44,128 nt of DNA from assembly GCF_005889715.1 (NCBI RefSeq), contig NZ_VCKW01000044.1:1-44128 (forward strand), read 5' to 3'. The position numbers and the translations under genes were made by a program. The notes below the pieces were generated by a model that saw only the letters and a program-made list of their open reading frames with translations, was not told the DNA's origin and ran no database searches. Shown piece by piece: positions 1 through 7,628 of this stretch (position 1 is its first letter; each line of letters begins with the position of its first letter). This DNA comes from Actinomadura soli (GTDB lineage Bacteria; Actinomycetota; Actinomycetes; Streptosporangiales; Streptosporangiaceae).

Positions 1-392
1 GGGACGGGCACTCCGGCGGCCTGGAGGCGGGCATGCGCGAGCCGCTTGTCGAACATGACGGCGGTCTCCTCGACGTCACCGAGGAGCCGCGCCCCGGCCG
101 CCGACGCCGCCGCCGACAGCCGGCCCAGCGCCGCCGTGAACGTCCGGTGCCAGCGCGCCCCGCCGCCCACCCGTGCCGGTGCGCCGGGGCCGCGCAGCAG
201 CACGTCGGCCTCCGGGTCCTCGCCCGGCGAGTCGACGCGCAGCAGGTCGCCGGGCCGGAGGACGATCTCGGCGCCGCGCAGCACGTCCGTCCAGGCGATG
301 AGCCGGGGCTCGGGCAGCCCGGACGACCGGCACGCGGCGGCGAACAGCGCGGGACGCCGGTCGCCGGGCGTGCCGACGACGGCGAACGTCAT
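1..392 (-). CDS. STM4014-family protein (N-terminal part, runs off the window)
   Basis: Reading leftwards from ATG at 392 the frame stays open to base 1, giving about 130 residues that begin MTFAVVGTPGDRRPALFAAA. The visible part looks like the start of an ATP-grasp-type protein: a Rossmann-like opening (FAVVGTPGD) and, at the far end, MFDKRLAHARLQAAGVPVP, the 'DK...L...AGVPVP' pattern that precedes the ATP-grasp fold in many ligases. It lies 43 bases downstream of, and on the same strand as, the STM4015-type gene. STM4014 and STM4015 are neighbours in the conserved STM4011-4015 set first named in Salmonella. The family call rests on this synteny and the N-terminal pattern; the catalytic part is outside the window. 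Function is unknown. Other frames across this stretch are antisense shadows. Confidence 0.6.
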   Translation of the reverse strand, partial: MTFAVVGTPGDRRPALFAAACRSSGLPEPRLIAWTDVLRGAEIVLRPGDLLRVDSPGEDPEADVLLRGPGAPARVGGGARWHRTFTAALGRLSAAASAAGARLLGDVEETAVMFDKRLAHARLQAAGVPV

Positions 393-435
393 CCCGTCAC
401 CGCGACACGGCCACCGGCCATGGCGGCGCGGCGGG

Positions 436-1413
436 TCATTCCGACACCGCGATGTAGTGCCAGTCGCCGTCCGGCTTCTCCTGGTCGTCCAGGTCGACCT
501 CGACGCCGGGCAGCGCCGCCTTCACGCGCTCCACCATGGCGTCCGACAGGAAATGGTGGTGCAGGTCGAGCTTGCGCAGGTGCGTGAGCGGCTGGCCGGA
601 GAGCAGCGCCTCCGCGCCCTGGTCGGTGAGGATGCCCATCGCGAGGCTGAGCGACTCCAGCCGCGCCACGATGGGCGCGCCCGCGACCGCCGCCGCGATC
701 TCGTCCTGGATCTCGCTGTCCTCCAGGCCGAGGTGGCGCAGCGCGGGGAACCGCTCGCCGCCGAGGAACGGGGCGAGGTCGGCGACGGTCGAGTCGCCGC
801 CGTAGTTCTCCTCGCCGAGCCACAGGTCGAGGCGCTCCAGGCCCGGCAGCTCGCTCGCCCCTACGGCCTGGACGACATGCCCCGGCAGCCCGCCCGACTC
901 GAACCGCAGCACCTTCAGCCGCTCGTTCTTGACCGGTTCGAGCCTCAGCCCCTGCGAGCCGCGGACCTCGAACCTCTCCAGCGCCGGGAACGCGGCGAAC
1001 AGCGGCGAGATGTCGGAGAGCTCGATCCAGGAGATCTCCGACTCCTCGCCGGTGATGTCGCCCAGGAACAACGCCTTCAGCTTCGGGAAGGACGCGGCGG
1101 CCCCGCACAGCAGCTCGACCGGGTCGGCGACGTCATCGTCGTAGGAGGCGCCCCAGTAGCCGATGATCAGCGCCGTGACCTCGGTGGTGTCGATCGTCCG
1201 CAGGAACCGCGCGAAGATGTCGCCGAACGGCTCCTCGCTGAAGGACGTCCCGACGTACCAGGCCGCCTCGGCCGCGGGCGGGAAATCCCCGGCGGGCGAC
1301 GCGCCGCGGCCGTCGTCGTCCTCCTCCTCGGTGTCGTCGTCCACCCCCGTTTCCTCGTTGAACGTGGCCACCGGCAGGCCGGCGTACTCCTCAAGGTGCT
1401 CGTACACACCCAT
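436..1413 (-). CDS. STM4015-family leucine-rich-repeat protein
   Basis: A 325-residue protein starting MGVYEHLEEYAGLPVATFN. After an acidic patch (DDDTEEEDDD, about residues 25-35) it carries leucine-rich-repeat-like segments such as LPGLERLDLWLG, FPALRHLGLEDSEI and LTHLRKLDLHHHFLSD, with conserved-looking YWGASYDDD and GDITGEES stretches earlier. This is the layout of the STM4015 family, a cytoplasmic LRR protein of unknown role that travels with a radical-SAM protein, a sulfatase-like protein and STM4014 in many bacteria. A good ribosome site (AGGGGG, 4 bases before the ATG) supports the start. No signal peptide or membrane segment is visible. The STM4014-type gene follows in the same direction, so the two are probably co-transcribed. 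The biochemical role is not known. Confidence 0.85.
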   Translation of the reverse strand: MGVYEHLEEYAGLPVATFNEETGVDDDTEEEDDDGRGASPAGDFPPAAEAAWYVGTSFSEEPFGDIFARFLRTIDTTEVTALIIGYWGASYDDDVADPVELLCGAAASFPKLKALFLGDITGEESEISWIELSDISPLFAAFPALERFEVRGSQGLRLEPVKNERLKVLRFESGGLPGHVVQAVGASELPGLERLDLWLGEENYGGDSTVADLAPFLGGERFPALRHLGLEDSEIQDEIAAAVAGAPIVARLESLSLAMGILTDQGAEALLSGQPLTHLRKLDLHHHFLSDAMVERVKAALPGVEVDLDDQEKPDGDWHYIAVSE

Positions 1414-1444
1414 GTGTCCCCCTTCGCGAGCGAGATCGTCGGCC

Positions 1445-1469
1445 CTGTCCTATCAGGAGCGAAGGACAG
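1445..1469 (-). terminator. Inverted repeat downstream of metQ
   Basis: CTGTCCT and AGGACAG form a perfect 7-bp stem with an 11-base loop about 30 bases beyond the metQ stop codon and about 30 bases before the next start. There is no T-run, as is common for actinobacterial terminators. It could end the metNIQ transcript or be an operator for the STM4015 gene. Confidence 0.4.
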
Positions 1470-1498
1470 TACGCCGCGCTTTCTCGCCTTTGTCGCGA

Positions 1499-2314
1499 TC
1501 AGGACGCGACCAGCACCGACCCCTTGTACTTGTCCTCGACGAACTTCTTGACCTCGGGGCCCTGCAGCAGTTGGACGAGCTTCTTCACGCGCGGGTCGTC
1601 CTTGTCCTCCGGCAGGGTGACGACGCCGTTGGCGTACGGGTTGCCCTCGGGCTTCTCGGCGGCGAGCGCGTCCCTGTTCGGCGCGAGGCCGGCCTCGATC
1701 GCGTAGTTCCCGTTGATGACCGAAAGGTCGACGTCGTCCAGCGAGCGGGGCAGTTGCGCGGCCTTCAGCGGCTTGATCTTCAGGCCCTTCGGGTTGCTCG
1801 CGATGTCGCGCTCGGTCGCGGTGGCTGGTGCGTCCGGCTTCAGCGTGATGAGGCCGTTTCCGGCGAGCAGCTTCAGCGCGCGCCCCTCGTTGGCCGGGTC
1901 GTTCGGGACGGCCACGGTCGCGCCCTGAGGCACGGCCCGCAGGCTCGGCGCCTTCTTCGAGTACACGCCGAGGGGTTCGAGGTGGACGGGCGCGACGAAC
2001 GCGAGCGTCGTCCCGGACTTCTTCTCGAACTCCTCCATGAACGGCACGTGCTGGAAGTAGTTGGCCGTGACCTGCTTCTCCTTCAGCGCGGTGTTCGGCT
2101 GCTGGTAGTCGCTGAACGTCACGACCTCGATCTTCAGCCCGGCCTTGGACGCCAGATTGTCCTTGACGTACGTCAGGATGTCGCCGTGCGGGACGGGGTT
2201 GACCGCGACCTTCAGCGGGGCGTCCGGATCGTCCGACGCCGCCGACGAGCCGCAGGCGGTCAGGCCCGCGAGGAGTCCGACGGAGGCCAGCGCGACAGTG
2301 ATCTTGCGTAGCAC
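1499..2314 (-). CDS. metQ: Methionine ABC importer substrate-binding lipoprotein MetQ
   Basis: A 271-residue NLPA/MetQ-family lipoprotein that captures methionine outside the membrane and delivers it to MetNI. The N-terminus is a lipoprotein signal: VLRK, a hydrophobic stretch, then LTAC with the lipidated cysteine at about residue 21, followed by GSSAASDD. Family landmarks are LKVAVNPVPHGDIL, YFQHVPFMEEF, VPNDPANEGRALKLL and INGNYAIEAGL. The start is GTG at 2314, preceded by AGAAAGG at a suitable distance; the same frame stays open further upstream but that part overlaps metI and is not coding. It is the last gene of metN-metI-metQ, 20 bases after metI. MetQ family members may also bind other amino acids or dipeptides, but the intact MetNI partners favour methionine. 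Confidence 0.93.
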   Translation of the reverse strand: MLRKITVALASVGLLAGLTACGSSAASDDPDAPLKVAVNPVPHGDILTYVKDNLASKAGLKIEVVTFSDYQQPNTALKEKQVTANYFQHVPFMEEFEKKSGTTLAFVAPVHLEPLGVYSKKAPSLRAVPQGATVAVPNDPANEGRALKLLAGNGLITLKPDAPATATERDIASNPKGLKIKPLKAAQLPRSLDDVDLSVINGNYAIEAGLAPNRDALAAEKPEGNPYANGVVTLPEDKDDPRVKKLVQLLQGPEVKKFVEDKYKGSVLVAS

Positions 2315-2334
2315 GACAGGTGCCTTTCTCTGCG

Positions 2335-2991
2335 TTATCGGTGGGTCAGGCGGCGGGACACGAGGTCCCCCGCCGCCTGGATGATCAGGACGAGGACGAT
2401 CAGCAGCGCCACGGTGGCGACCATGACCTTGGTCTCGAAGCGCTCGTAGCCGTAGACGACGGCGAGGTTGCCGAGCCCGCCGCCGCCGACCGTCCCGGCC
2501 ATGGCCGTGTAGCCGATCAGCGCGATCACGGTGACGGTCAGCCCGGACACCAGGCCCGGCCGCGCCTCGCGCAGCAGGACCTTGCCGACGATCTCCCGGC
2601 GGGTGGCGCCCATCGCGTCCCCCGCGGCGATCACGCCCGGGTCCACCTCGCGCAGCGCGATCTCGACGAGCCGCGCGTAGAACGGGATGGCGCCCACGGT
2701 CAGCGGGACGATCGCGGCCGCGTTCCCGATGCTGGTGCCGACGACCGTCCGGGTGAACGGGATGATGGCCACCATCAGGATCAGGAACGGCAGCGAGCGC
2801 CCGATGTTGACGGCCACGCCGAGCACCTTGTTGACCGGCGGCGCGGGCAGCAGCCCGCCGCGCTCGGTGACCACCAGCAGCACCCCGAGCAGCAGCCCGA
2901 GGACGGCGGTGAACAGCGTCGCCACACCGGTCATGTAGAGGGTGTCGACCGTGGCGGGCCACAGCAGCGGGGTGACCTCGTCCCAGCTCAT
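2335..2991 (-). CDS. metI: Methionine ABC importer permease MetI
   Basis: A 218-residue integral membrane permease with about five hydrophobic helices (for example VDTLYMTGVATLFTAVLGLL, FLILMVAIIPF, VMVATVALLIVLVLIIQAA). The EAA-type loop that contacts the ATPase is visible as DAMGATRREIVGKVLLREA, and the typical MetI stretch GYTAMAGTVGGGGLGNLA follows. Its ATG overlaps the metN stop in an ATGA arrangement, which indicates translational coupling. It forms the membrane channel of the MetNIQ importer. Length and motifs are normal for the family. Confidence 0.94.
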   Translation of the reverse strand: MSWDEVTPLLWPATVDTLYMTGVATLFTAVLGLLLGVLLVVTERGGLLPAPPVNKVLGVAVNIGRSLPFLILMVAIIPFTRTVVGTSIGNAAAIVPLTVGAIPFYARLVEIALREVDPGVIAAGDAMGATRREIVGKVLLREARPGLVSGLTVTVIALIGYTAMAGTVGGGGLGNLAVVYGYERFETKVMVATVALLIVLVLIIQAAGDLVSRRLTHR

Positions 2992-4199
2992 CGAGCGTCC
3001 TCCTGAACGTCGTGGACGGCGCCCGTCCTAGAGGCGGGCGTCTCGGGAGCGGGCGTTCCGGCGGTCGGCGTCCCGGCGGAGGACGTGCCGACGGCCGAGG
3101 TTTCACCGGCATGCCTTCCGGCAGAGGGCATCCCGGAAGCGGGCGGCTCGGCGGCCGGAGTGCCAGCGGCGGACGTCCCGGCAGGGCGCACCCCTGGATC
3201 GGGGGTCTCGGGGGTGGGGGTCTTCACGGTCACGGCGAGGCCGGCCTCGCGCAGGAAGGCGATCTGCGCGGCGTTCAGGGACGGGTCGCCGGGGAGTTCG
3301 AGCTGGAGGCGTCCGACGCGCTCCCCGCCGACGGTCTCGACGGCGCCGCCGAGGATGTTCACGTCCAGGGAGTACTTGCGGGCCAGCGCCGACACGAACG
3401 GCTCATCGGTGGCACCGCCGACGAACGTGACCTCGACGAGGGTGTAGCCGTCGCGGATCTCGGCGGGCGGCAGCGGGAACAGGCCGCCGGCCAGCTCGGA
3501 GCCCGGACGGGCGAGCAGCCCGGTCACCGGCCCCTGCTCGGTGAGCCGGCCGTCCCGCATGACGGCGGCCGAGTCGCAGATGCTCTTGACCACGTCCATC
3601 TCGTGGGTGATCAGCAGGATCGTGAGGCCGAGCCGCCGGTTGAGGTCGCGCAGCAGCTCCAGGATCGACGCGGTCGTCTCCGGGTCGAGCGCGGACGTGG
3701 CCTCGTCCGACAGGAGCACCTTCGGCCGCCCGGCGAGAGCGCGGGCGATGCCGACGCGCTGCTTCTGCCCGCCGGAGATCCGCGCCGGGTACGCCTTCGC
3801 GTGCTCGGCGAGCCCGACGAGGTCCAGGAGCTCGGCGACGCGGCGGGCCCGCTCGGCGCGCGGGACGCCCATGACCTCCAGCGGGAACGCGACGTTGCCG
3901 GCGACGGTGCGGCTGCCGAGCAGGCCGAAATGCTGGTGGATCATGCCGATGCCCTGGCGCGCCCGGCGCAGCGCGCCGCCGCGCAGGGCGAGCAGGTCCC
4001 GGCCGTCGATCACGACGCGGCCCTCGTCCGGGCGTTCCAGCAGGTTGACGCAGCGCAGCAGGGTGCTCTTGCCCGCGCCGCTGCGGCCGAGGACGCCGAA
4101 GACCTCGCCCTCGGCGACGGTCAGGTCGACGCCGTCGACGGCGGTCACCTCGCGGCCGCGGCCGCGGTACACCTTTCGAAGCTTTTCGATCTGAATCAC
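2988..4199 (-). CDS. metN: Methionine ABC importer ATP-binding protein MetN with a low-complexity tail
   Basis: A 403-residue ABC ATPase that powers methionine uptake. Visible motifs: Walker A GRSGAGKS (about residue 38), Q-loop region GMIHQHFGLL, signature SGGQKQR, Walker B VLLSDEATSALD and the switch histidine in LLITHEMD. A C-terminal NIL domain (EVTFVGGATDEPFVSALARK to about residue 340) is the site through which internal methionine inhibits MetN in E. coli. After it comes an unusual tail of about 60 residues rich in Gly, Thr, Ser, Ala and Pro (units like GTSAAGTPAAEPP), encoded by degenerate tandem repeats. The start is GTG at 4199 with only a weak ribosome site; no better in-frame start is visible. 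First structural gene of metNIQ, behind a 390-base leader. Confidence 0.93.
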   Translation of the reverse strand: MIQIEKLRKVYRGRGREVTAVDGVDLTVAEGEVFGVLGRSGAGKSTLLRCVNLLERPDEGRVVIDGRDLLALRGGALRRARQGIGMIHQHFGLLGSRTVAGNVAFPLEVMGVPRAERARRVAELLDLVGLAEHAKAYPARISGGQKQRVGIARALAGRPKVLLSDEATSALDPETTASILELLRDLNRRLGLTILLITHEMDVVKSICDSAAVMRDGRLTEQGPVTGLLARPGSELAGGLFPLPPAEIRDGYTLVEVTFVGGATDEPFVSALARKYSLDVNILGGAVETVGGERVGRLQLELPGDPSLNAAQIAFLREAGLAVTVKTPTPETPDPGVRPAGTSAAGTPAAEPPASGMPSAGRHAGETSAVGTSSAGTPTAGTPAPETPASRTGAVHDVQEDAR

Positions 4200-4225
4200 A
4201 GGGAATCAATCCATGCGGACGGAAG

Positions 4226-4243
4226 GCCGCCGGGTCAGGCGGC
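4226..4243 (-). promoter_or_regulatory. Hairpin just before metN
   Basis: GCCGCC and GGCGGC pair as a perfect 6-bp GC stem around a 6-base loop, ending 27 bases before the metN GTG, in a leader where the metN ribosome site is weak. A second hairpin (7-bp GCGCGCG/CGCGCGC arms, 4295-4323) precedes it. Either could be the terminator or sequestering arm of an attenuator driven by the upstream ORF at 4441-4479. No T-run follows, so an intrinsic terminator is not proven. Confidence 0.35.
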
Positions 4244-4440
4244 GGTGAACAGGTCGGAACACACCACACGGGGCACGGCGTCGCACGGCGGCGGGCGCGC
4301 GGGGCTCAGCCGTGCACGCGCGCGCTCAGGAGAGGCCGGGCGGGTATGGGGCGTGGCTCAGCAGATGGCGTTCGAGATCCATGCGCGACTCATGTGTCGG
4401 GATTCGCTCGCTTCGGGGCGCGAGGCTCAGGCAGGGGCCC

Positions 4441-4479
4441 TCAGCGGTCACACATTCGACAGCTGCACATACGCCGCAT
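4441..4479 (-). CDS. Cysteine-rich 12-residue upstream ORF in the metNIQ leader
   Basis: ATG at 4479 opens a 12-codon frame, MRRMCSCRMCDR, ending in TGA. Three of twelve residues are Cys and two more are Met, far above the usual frequency in this GC-rich genome. It lies in a stretch of nearly 390 bases that otherwise holds no gene, co-oriented with metN and about 240 bases upstream of it. Cysteine-rich leader ORFs that sense charged tRNA-Cys and attenuate sulfur-metabolism operons are established in mycobacteria. By analogy this could couple methionine uptake to cysteine supply. No convincing ribosome site precedes it; a hairpin (CCCGC/GCGGG) sits directly upstream. A second short frame, MSRAWISNAIC (4358-4393), lies further downstream. 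Translation is unproven. Confidence 0.45.
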   Translation of the reverse strand: MRRMCSCRMCDR

Positions 4480-4587
4480 GGCCCGCGAAGTCTGCGGGCG
4501 GTGCTCAGGGCACAGGCGTACGGAGATCATGTCAGCAGTTAACCCGCTCCACACCACTGACGCAAATCCCGAGCGGTGTGGCCGCCG

Positions 4588-5466
4588 TCACTCTTCGTCG
4601 CGGTAGTCGAGGTAGGTGGCACCCGAGCCGCTGTGGACGGAGATCCGGCGCGGCGAGGCGTCGTCAAGGACCGCCTTGTTGAGGTGGGCGGAGCCGGAGC
4701 CCGTCCAGCCGGTGACGCGGTAGACCGAGCCGGGCGGGACGATGACCTTGATGGTGCCGGAGGCCGCCCGCGCCTCCACGGCGCCCGGCGGCTCGGCGAA
4801 GCGGAGGTCGAGCAGGCCGGAGGACACCTCGGCCTTGACCTCCGGCGACGCCAGCCCGGTCGCGACGACCGCGCCGGAACGGGCCCGGAGCCGCAGCCGT
4901 CCGCGCACGTCCGCGGCCCTGACCTCGCCCGAGCCCGTCCGCAGGTCGAGGTCGCCGCTCAGGCCCCGCACGCTGATCCGCCCGGAGCCCGTGGCGGCCG
5001 ACACCCGGGTCCCGCGCGGGACCCTGACGTCGATGTCCGCGCCGCATTCCCGGCCGCTGACCAGCCCCGACCCGTTGCAGCGGAACGTGACGAACAGCAC
5101 GCCGCCCACCACCGCCTCCGTCGTGTCCGGCTTGCGGACGCCCCAGCTGAGCCGCTTGTAGACGTGCGCCTCGCCGTCCGGTCCCGGCCCGACCGACACC
5201 TCGGCGCCGCCGGCGTCGAGCCGCAGCTCCGTGATCGCGTGCCGGTAGGGGGTGACGGACGTCGTGGTCTGCCGGATGGCGCGTCCCCACGCCGTGAGGC
5301 CGGCCGGGATCACCAGGACCAGCGCGGTCACGATCGCCAGGAAGATCCATATCCCGCGCCGCCTGGGGCGTCCGGGCACCGCCGAGGCGCCGCTCGCGCC
5401 ACTCGCGGTGGTGATGGGGGCTCGCGGCGGCGTCCGGACGGCGGCGCCTGCGCTGCGAAGGATCAT
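4588..5466 (-). CDS. DUF4097 (toastrack) membrane-anchored protein
   Basis: A 292-residue protein: a short cytoplasmic N-terminus rich in Arg/Pro (RAPITT...PGRPRRR), one membrane helix (IWIFLAIVTALVLVIPAGL, about residues 39-57), then a long extracytoplasmic beta-rich region. That region repeats short Gly/Ser strands such as TGSGRISVRGLSGDLDLRTG and GSGATYLDYRD, the hallmark of DUF4097/toastrack beta-solenoids. Two cysteines (RCNGS, RECGAD) might form a disulfide. The ATG overlaps the stop of the response-regulator gene (ATGA), so it is coupled to the two-component system upstream. Toastrack proteins commonly accompany such systems in cell-envelope stress sensing and may act as an input or output module. 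The upstream continuation of this frame lies antisense or out of phase with the regulator gene and was excluded. Confidence 0.82.
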   Translation of the reverse strand: MILRSAGAAVRTPPRAPITTASGASGASAVPGRPRRRGIWIFLAIVTALVLVIPAGLTAWGRAIRQTTTSVTPYRHAITELRLDAGGAEVSVGPGPDGEAHVYKRLSWGVRKPDTTEAVVGGVLFVTFRCNGSGLVSGRECGADIDVRVPRGTRVSAATGSGRISVRGLSGDLDLRTGSGEVRAADVRGRLRLRARSGAVVATGLASPEVKAEVSSGLLDLRFAEPPGAVEARAASGTIKVIVPPGSVYRVTGWTGSGSAHLNKAVLDDASPRRISVHSGSGATYLDYRDEE

Positions 5467-6110
5467 GGCTCGCCGTCCAGGAATCGGAGGACGGCGAGCA
5501 CGCGGCGGTGGTCGCCCTCGGTGTGCGGGAGGTCGAGTTTCGCGAAGATGTTGTTGATGTGCTTGGCAACCGCGCTCTCGCTCACCACCAGCGCCGCGGC
5601 GATGCCCGCGTTGGAGCGGCCCTCCGCCATCACCGCCAGGACCTCCTTCTCGCGCGGGGTGAGCCGGTCGAGCGGGTCGCGGTGCCGGCGCAGCAGCAGC
5701 TGGGAGACGACCTCCGGGTCCAGCGCGGTGCCGCCGGACGCGACCCGCCGCAGGGCGTCCAGGAACACCGAAACGTCCGCGACCCGGTCCTTGAGCAGGT
5801 AGCCGATGCCGCGGGTGCTGGCCGCCAGCAGCTCCGCCGCGTACCGCTCCTCCACGTACTGGGACAGCAGCAGGACGGCCACCTCCGGCGACTCCTGCCG
5901 CATGACCAGCGCCGCCCGGACGCCCTCGTCGGTGAAGCCGGGCGGCATCCGGACGTCCACGATCGCCGCGTCCGGGCGGTGCTCGCGGACGGCGGCGAGG
6001 AGCCCGCCGGCCTCGCCCACGGCCGCCGCGACCTCGAACCCGGAGGTCTCCAGCAGCTTGATCAGCCCGGCGCGGAGCAGGACGGAGTCCTCGGCGATCA
6101 CAATGCGCAC
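5463..6110 (-). CDS. NarL/FixJ-type response regulator
   Basis: A 215-residue DNA-binding response regulator. The receiver domain has the acidic pair in IAEDS (residues 7-8), the phospho-acceptor Asp at about 52 (IVDVRMPP) and the conserved Lys in YLLKDRV. The C-terminal LuxR-type helix-turn-helix is LTPREKEVLAVMAEGRSNAG to HINNIFAKLDL. Start is GTG at 6110, overlapping the kinase gene by 13 bases; its stop overlaps the DUF4097 start. The kinase, regulator and DUF4097 genes form one tightly overlapped operon. The regulator probably controls its own operon or envelope genes (inference). Confidence 0.92.
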   Translation of the reverse strand: MRIVIAEDSVLLRAGLIKLLETSGFEVAAAVGEAGGLLAAVREHRPDAAIVDVRMPPGFTDEGVRAALVMRQESPEVAVLLLSQYVEERYAAELLAASTRGIGYLLKDRVADVSVFLDALRRVASGGTALDPEVVSQLLLRRHRDPLDRLTPREKEVLAVMAEGRSNAGIAAALVVSESAVAKHINNIFAKLDLPHTEGDHRRVLAVLRFLDGEP

Positions 6111-7402
6111 GGCAGCTCCACGGTGACGGTGGTCGGTCCCCCGGCGGGGCTGGTGATCCGGAACGTGCCGTCCACGGACCGGACGCGCCGCGCGAGCCCG
6201 GCCAGCCCCGTCCCACCGGCCGCGCCCCTGCCCCCGGACGCGCCCGCTCCGCCGGACGGGTCGGCGCCGCCCGCGCCGTCGTCGGTGACGGTCACGTGGA
6301 GCACGTCGCCGCGCCGGATCACGGCGACGTCCACCTGGGTGGCCCGCGCGTGCTTGACCACGTTCGTGAGGGCCTCGGACACGACGAAGTACGCGACGGC
6401 CTCGACGGTGGACGAGGCGCGCGGCTCGGCCTCGACCCGCAGCCGGACGGGCAGCGGCACCCGCGCGGCGACGCCGGACAGCGCGGCGTCCAGACCGCGG
6501 TCCTCAAGGACGGCCGGGTGCAGGCCGCGGACCAGGGTGCGCAGCTCGGTCAGCGCCTCCTTGGCCTCCTCGTGCGCCTCGACGATCACCTGCATGGCCT
6601 CGTCCGGGACGCCGCTGAGGGTCTCCCGCGCCAGCCCGAGGCCCAGGGCGAGCGAGACGAGCCGCTGCTGCGCCCCGTCGTGCAGGTCCCGCTCGATGCG
6701 GCGGCGTTCGAGGTCGGCGGCGTCCACCACGCTGGCGCGCTTCTCGGCCAGGTCCTCGACGCGCCGCTCCAGCTCCCGCGCACGGTCGGGACCGAGCAGC
6801 GCGGAGGCGGCGCGGGCGTCCAGGAGGCGGACGCCCGCCGCCGCCCAGGGCGCCGCCGCCAGCAGGAGCACCCCGGCCCCGGACAGGACGGCGATCCGCG
6901 CCGGATGGGTGATCGGGCTCATCGGGCTGGACGACGGCAGCGCCCACCCGTAGACGCCGGAAACGGTGAGGAGGGCTCCGCTCGCCCACGCGGCGATGAC
7001 GCCGAGACCGCCGAGCGCGAGGAACGGCCCGGCGACCATGTGGTACTGCAGGACCCGCCACAGCTCGGGCGAGCGCAGGTCACGGAGCGTGTCGCGCAGG
7101 TTCCCGTCGTCGAAGCCGGGCATGCGCGGGATGTGCAGGCCGAGCATCGCCCAGCAGCGTTCCCGCTGCCAGGACGTCAGCGGCCGCAGCGCGAGCAGCA
7201 CCAGGACGACCGACGCCCCCGCGAGCAAAAGGATCTTCACCGCCTTCTCGGGCGTCCAGACCGTCCAGAGCGAGACCGCGATCAGCCACCCGGCGACCTG
7301 CAGCGGCACCCCGGACGCGACGAACGCGGTGTCGCGCCACGCCGTCGCCGACCACGGAGCGTGCGCGCGGGCACGCGGCACGGTCGCCGGAGTGGTTGCC
7401 AT
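6098..7402 (-). CDS. Sensor histidine kinase (HisKA_3 type)
   Basis: A 434-residue membrane kinase. The N-terminal half has hydrophobic helices near residues 30-48, 56-75, 120-150 and 165-190, in the layout of the 'putative sensor' domains of actinobacterial kinases. The dimerisation/phosphoacceptor motif is RRRIERDLHDGAQQR with the phosphorylated His at about 241. The ATPase part contains EALTNVVKHA (N box), VTDDGAGG (G1) and GTGLAGLARRV (G2), interrupted by a Gly/Ala loop (GGAGASGGRGAAGG). I chose ATG 7402: the frame is open upstream but lacks a domain there, and TACGGT lies exactly 6 bases before this ATG, suggesting a leaderless mRNA. It phosphorylates the overlapping downstream regulator. 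Confidence 0.88.
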   Translation of the reverse strand: MATTPATVPRARAHAPWSATAWRDTAFVASGVPLQVAGWLIAVSLWTVWTPEKAVKILLLAGASVVLVLLALRPLTSWQRERCWAMLGLHIPRMPGFDDGNLRDTLRDLRSPELWRVLQYHMVAGPFLALGGLGVIAAWASGALLTVSGVYGWALPSSSPMSPITHPARIAVLSGAGVLLLAAAPWAAAGVRLLDARAASALLGPDRARELERRVEDLAEKRASVVDAADLERRRIERDLHDGAQQRLVSLALGLGLARETLSGVPDEAMQVIVEAHEEAKEALTELRTLVRGLHPAVLEDRGLDAALSGVAARVPLPVRLRVEAEPRASSTVEAVAYFVVSEALTNVVKHARATQVDVAVIRRGDVLHVTVTDDGAGGADPSGGAGASGGRGAAGGTGLAGLARRVRSVDGTFRITSPAGGPTTVTVELPCAL

Positions 7403-7457
7403 GGAGCAACCGTATTGCCCCGTTTCGCGGGCCACCAGGAACCGAGCCTCACATGCT

Positions 7458-7501
7458 GTGGTGAACCTAGTGCCACCCCCTGCCTCCGAGTCACCTAGGT
7501 G
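7458..7501. promoter_or_regulatory. Two dyads with CCTAG cores upstream of the kinase operon
   Basis: GTGG-N11-CCAC (7458-7476, with CCTAG at its centre) and the perfect palindrome CACCTAGGTG (7492-7501) lie about 29 bases apart, 55-100 bases upstream of the kinase start. Paired half-sites of this sort suit a NarL-type regulator dimer, so they may be the autoregulatory site of the two-component system or control the divergent small unit. Inferred from symmetry alone. Confidence 0.3.
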
Positions 7502-7552
7502 GCGTCCGTGCCACTCGGGATCGGCCGTGCTTGAAGGTGAGATGAAGGACGC

Positions 7553-7612
7553 ATGGCAAAGCACGGACGGGAGTCCGCCAGACGGGTGAAACCAGACGAG
7601 CCGGACCTCTAG
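7553..7612 (+). CDS. Possible 19-residue small protein
   Basis: ATG at 7553 gives MAKHGRESARRVKPDEPDL followed by TAG, a highly charged peptide. GAAGGA lies 3-8 bases upstream, slightly close for a ribosome site. Just 16 bases after the stop comes a strong terminator (7629-7650). No other plus-strand gene lies between the kinase start and this terminator, so the terminator needs a transcript that begins inside 7403-7550; this ORF is a candidate product. An overlapping alternative, ATG 7542 (MKDAWQSTDGSPPDG) with AAGG upstream, is also possible, or the transcript may be non-coding. I do not recognise either peptide. Confidence 0.3.
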   Translation: MAKHGRESARRVKPDEPDL

Positions 7613-7628
7613 AGTGTGTCCAGCGTGG

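Noticed and set aside
4200..4587. SAM riboswitch before metN
   Set aside because: I looked for S-box, SAM-II and SAM-IV consensus stretches and saw none; the Cys-rich ORF and hairpins are a better account.
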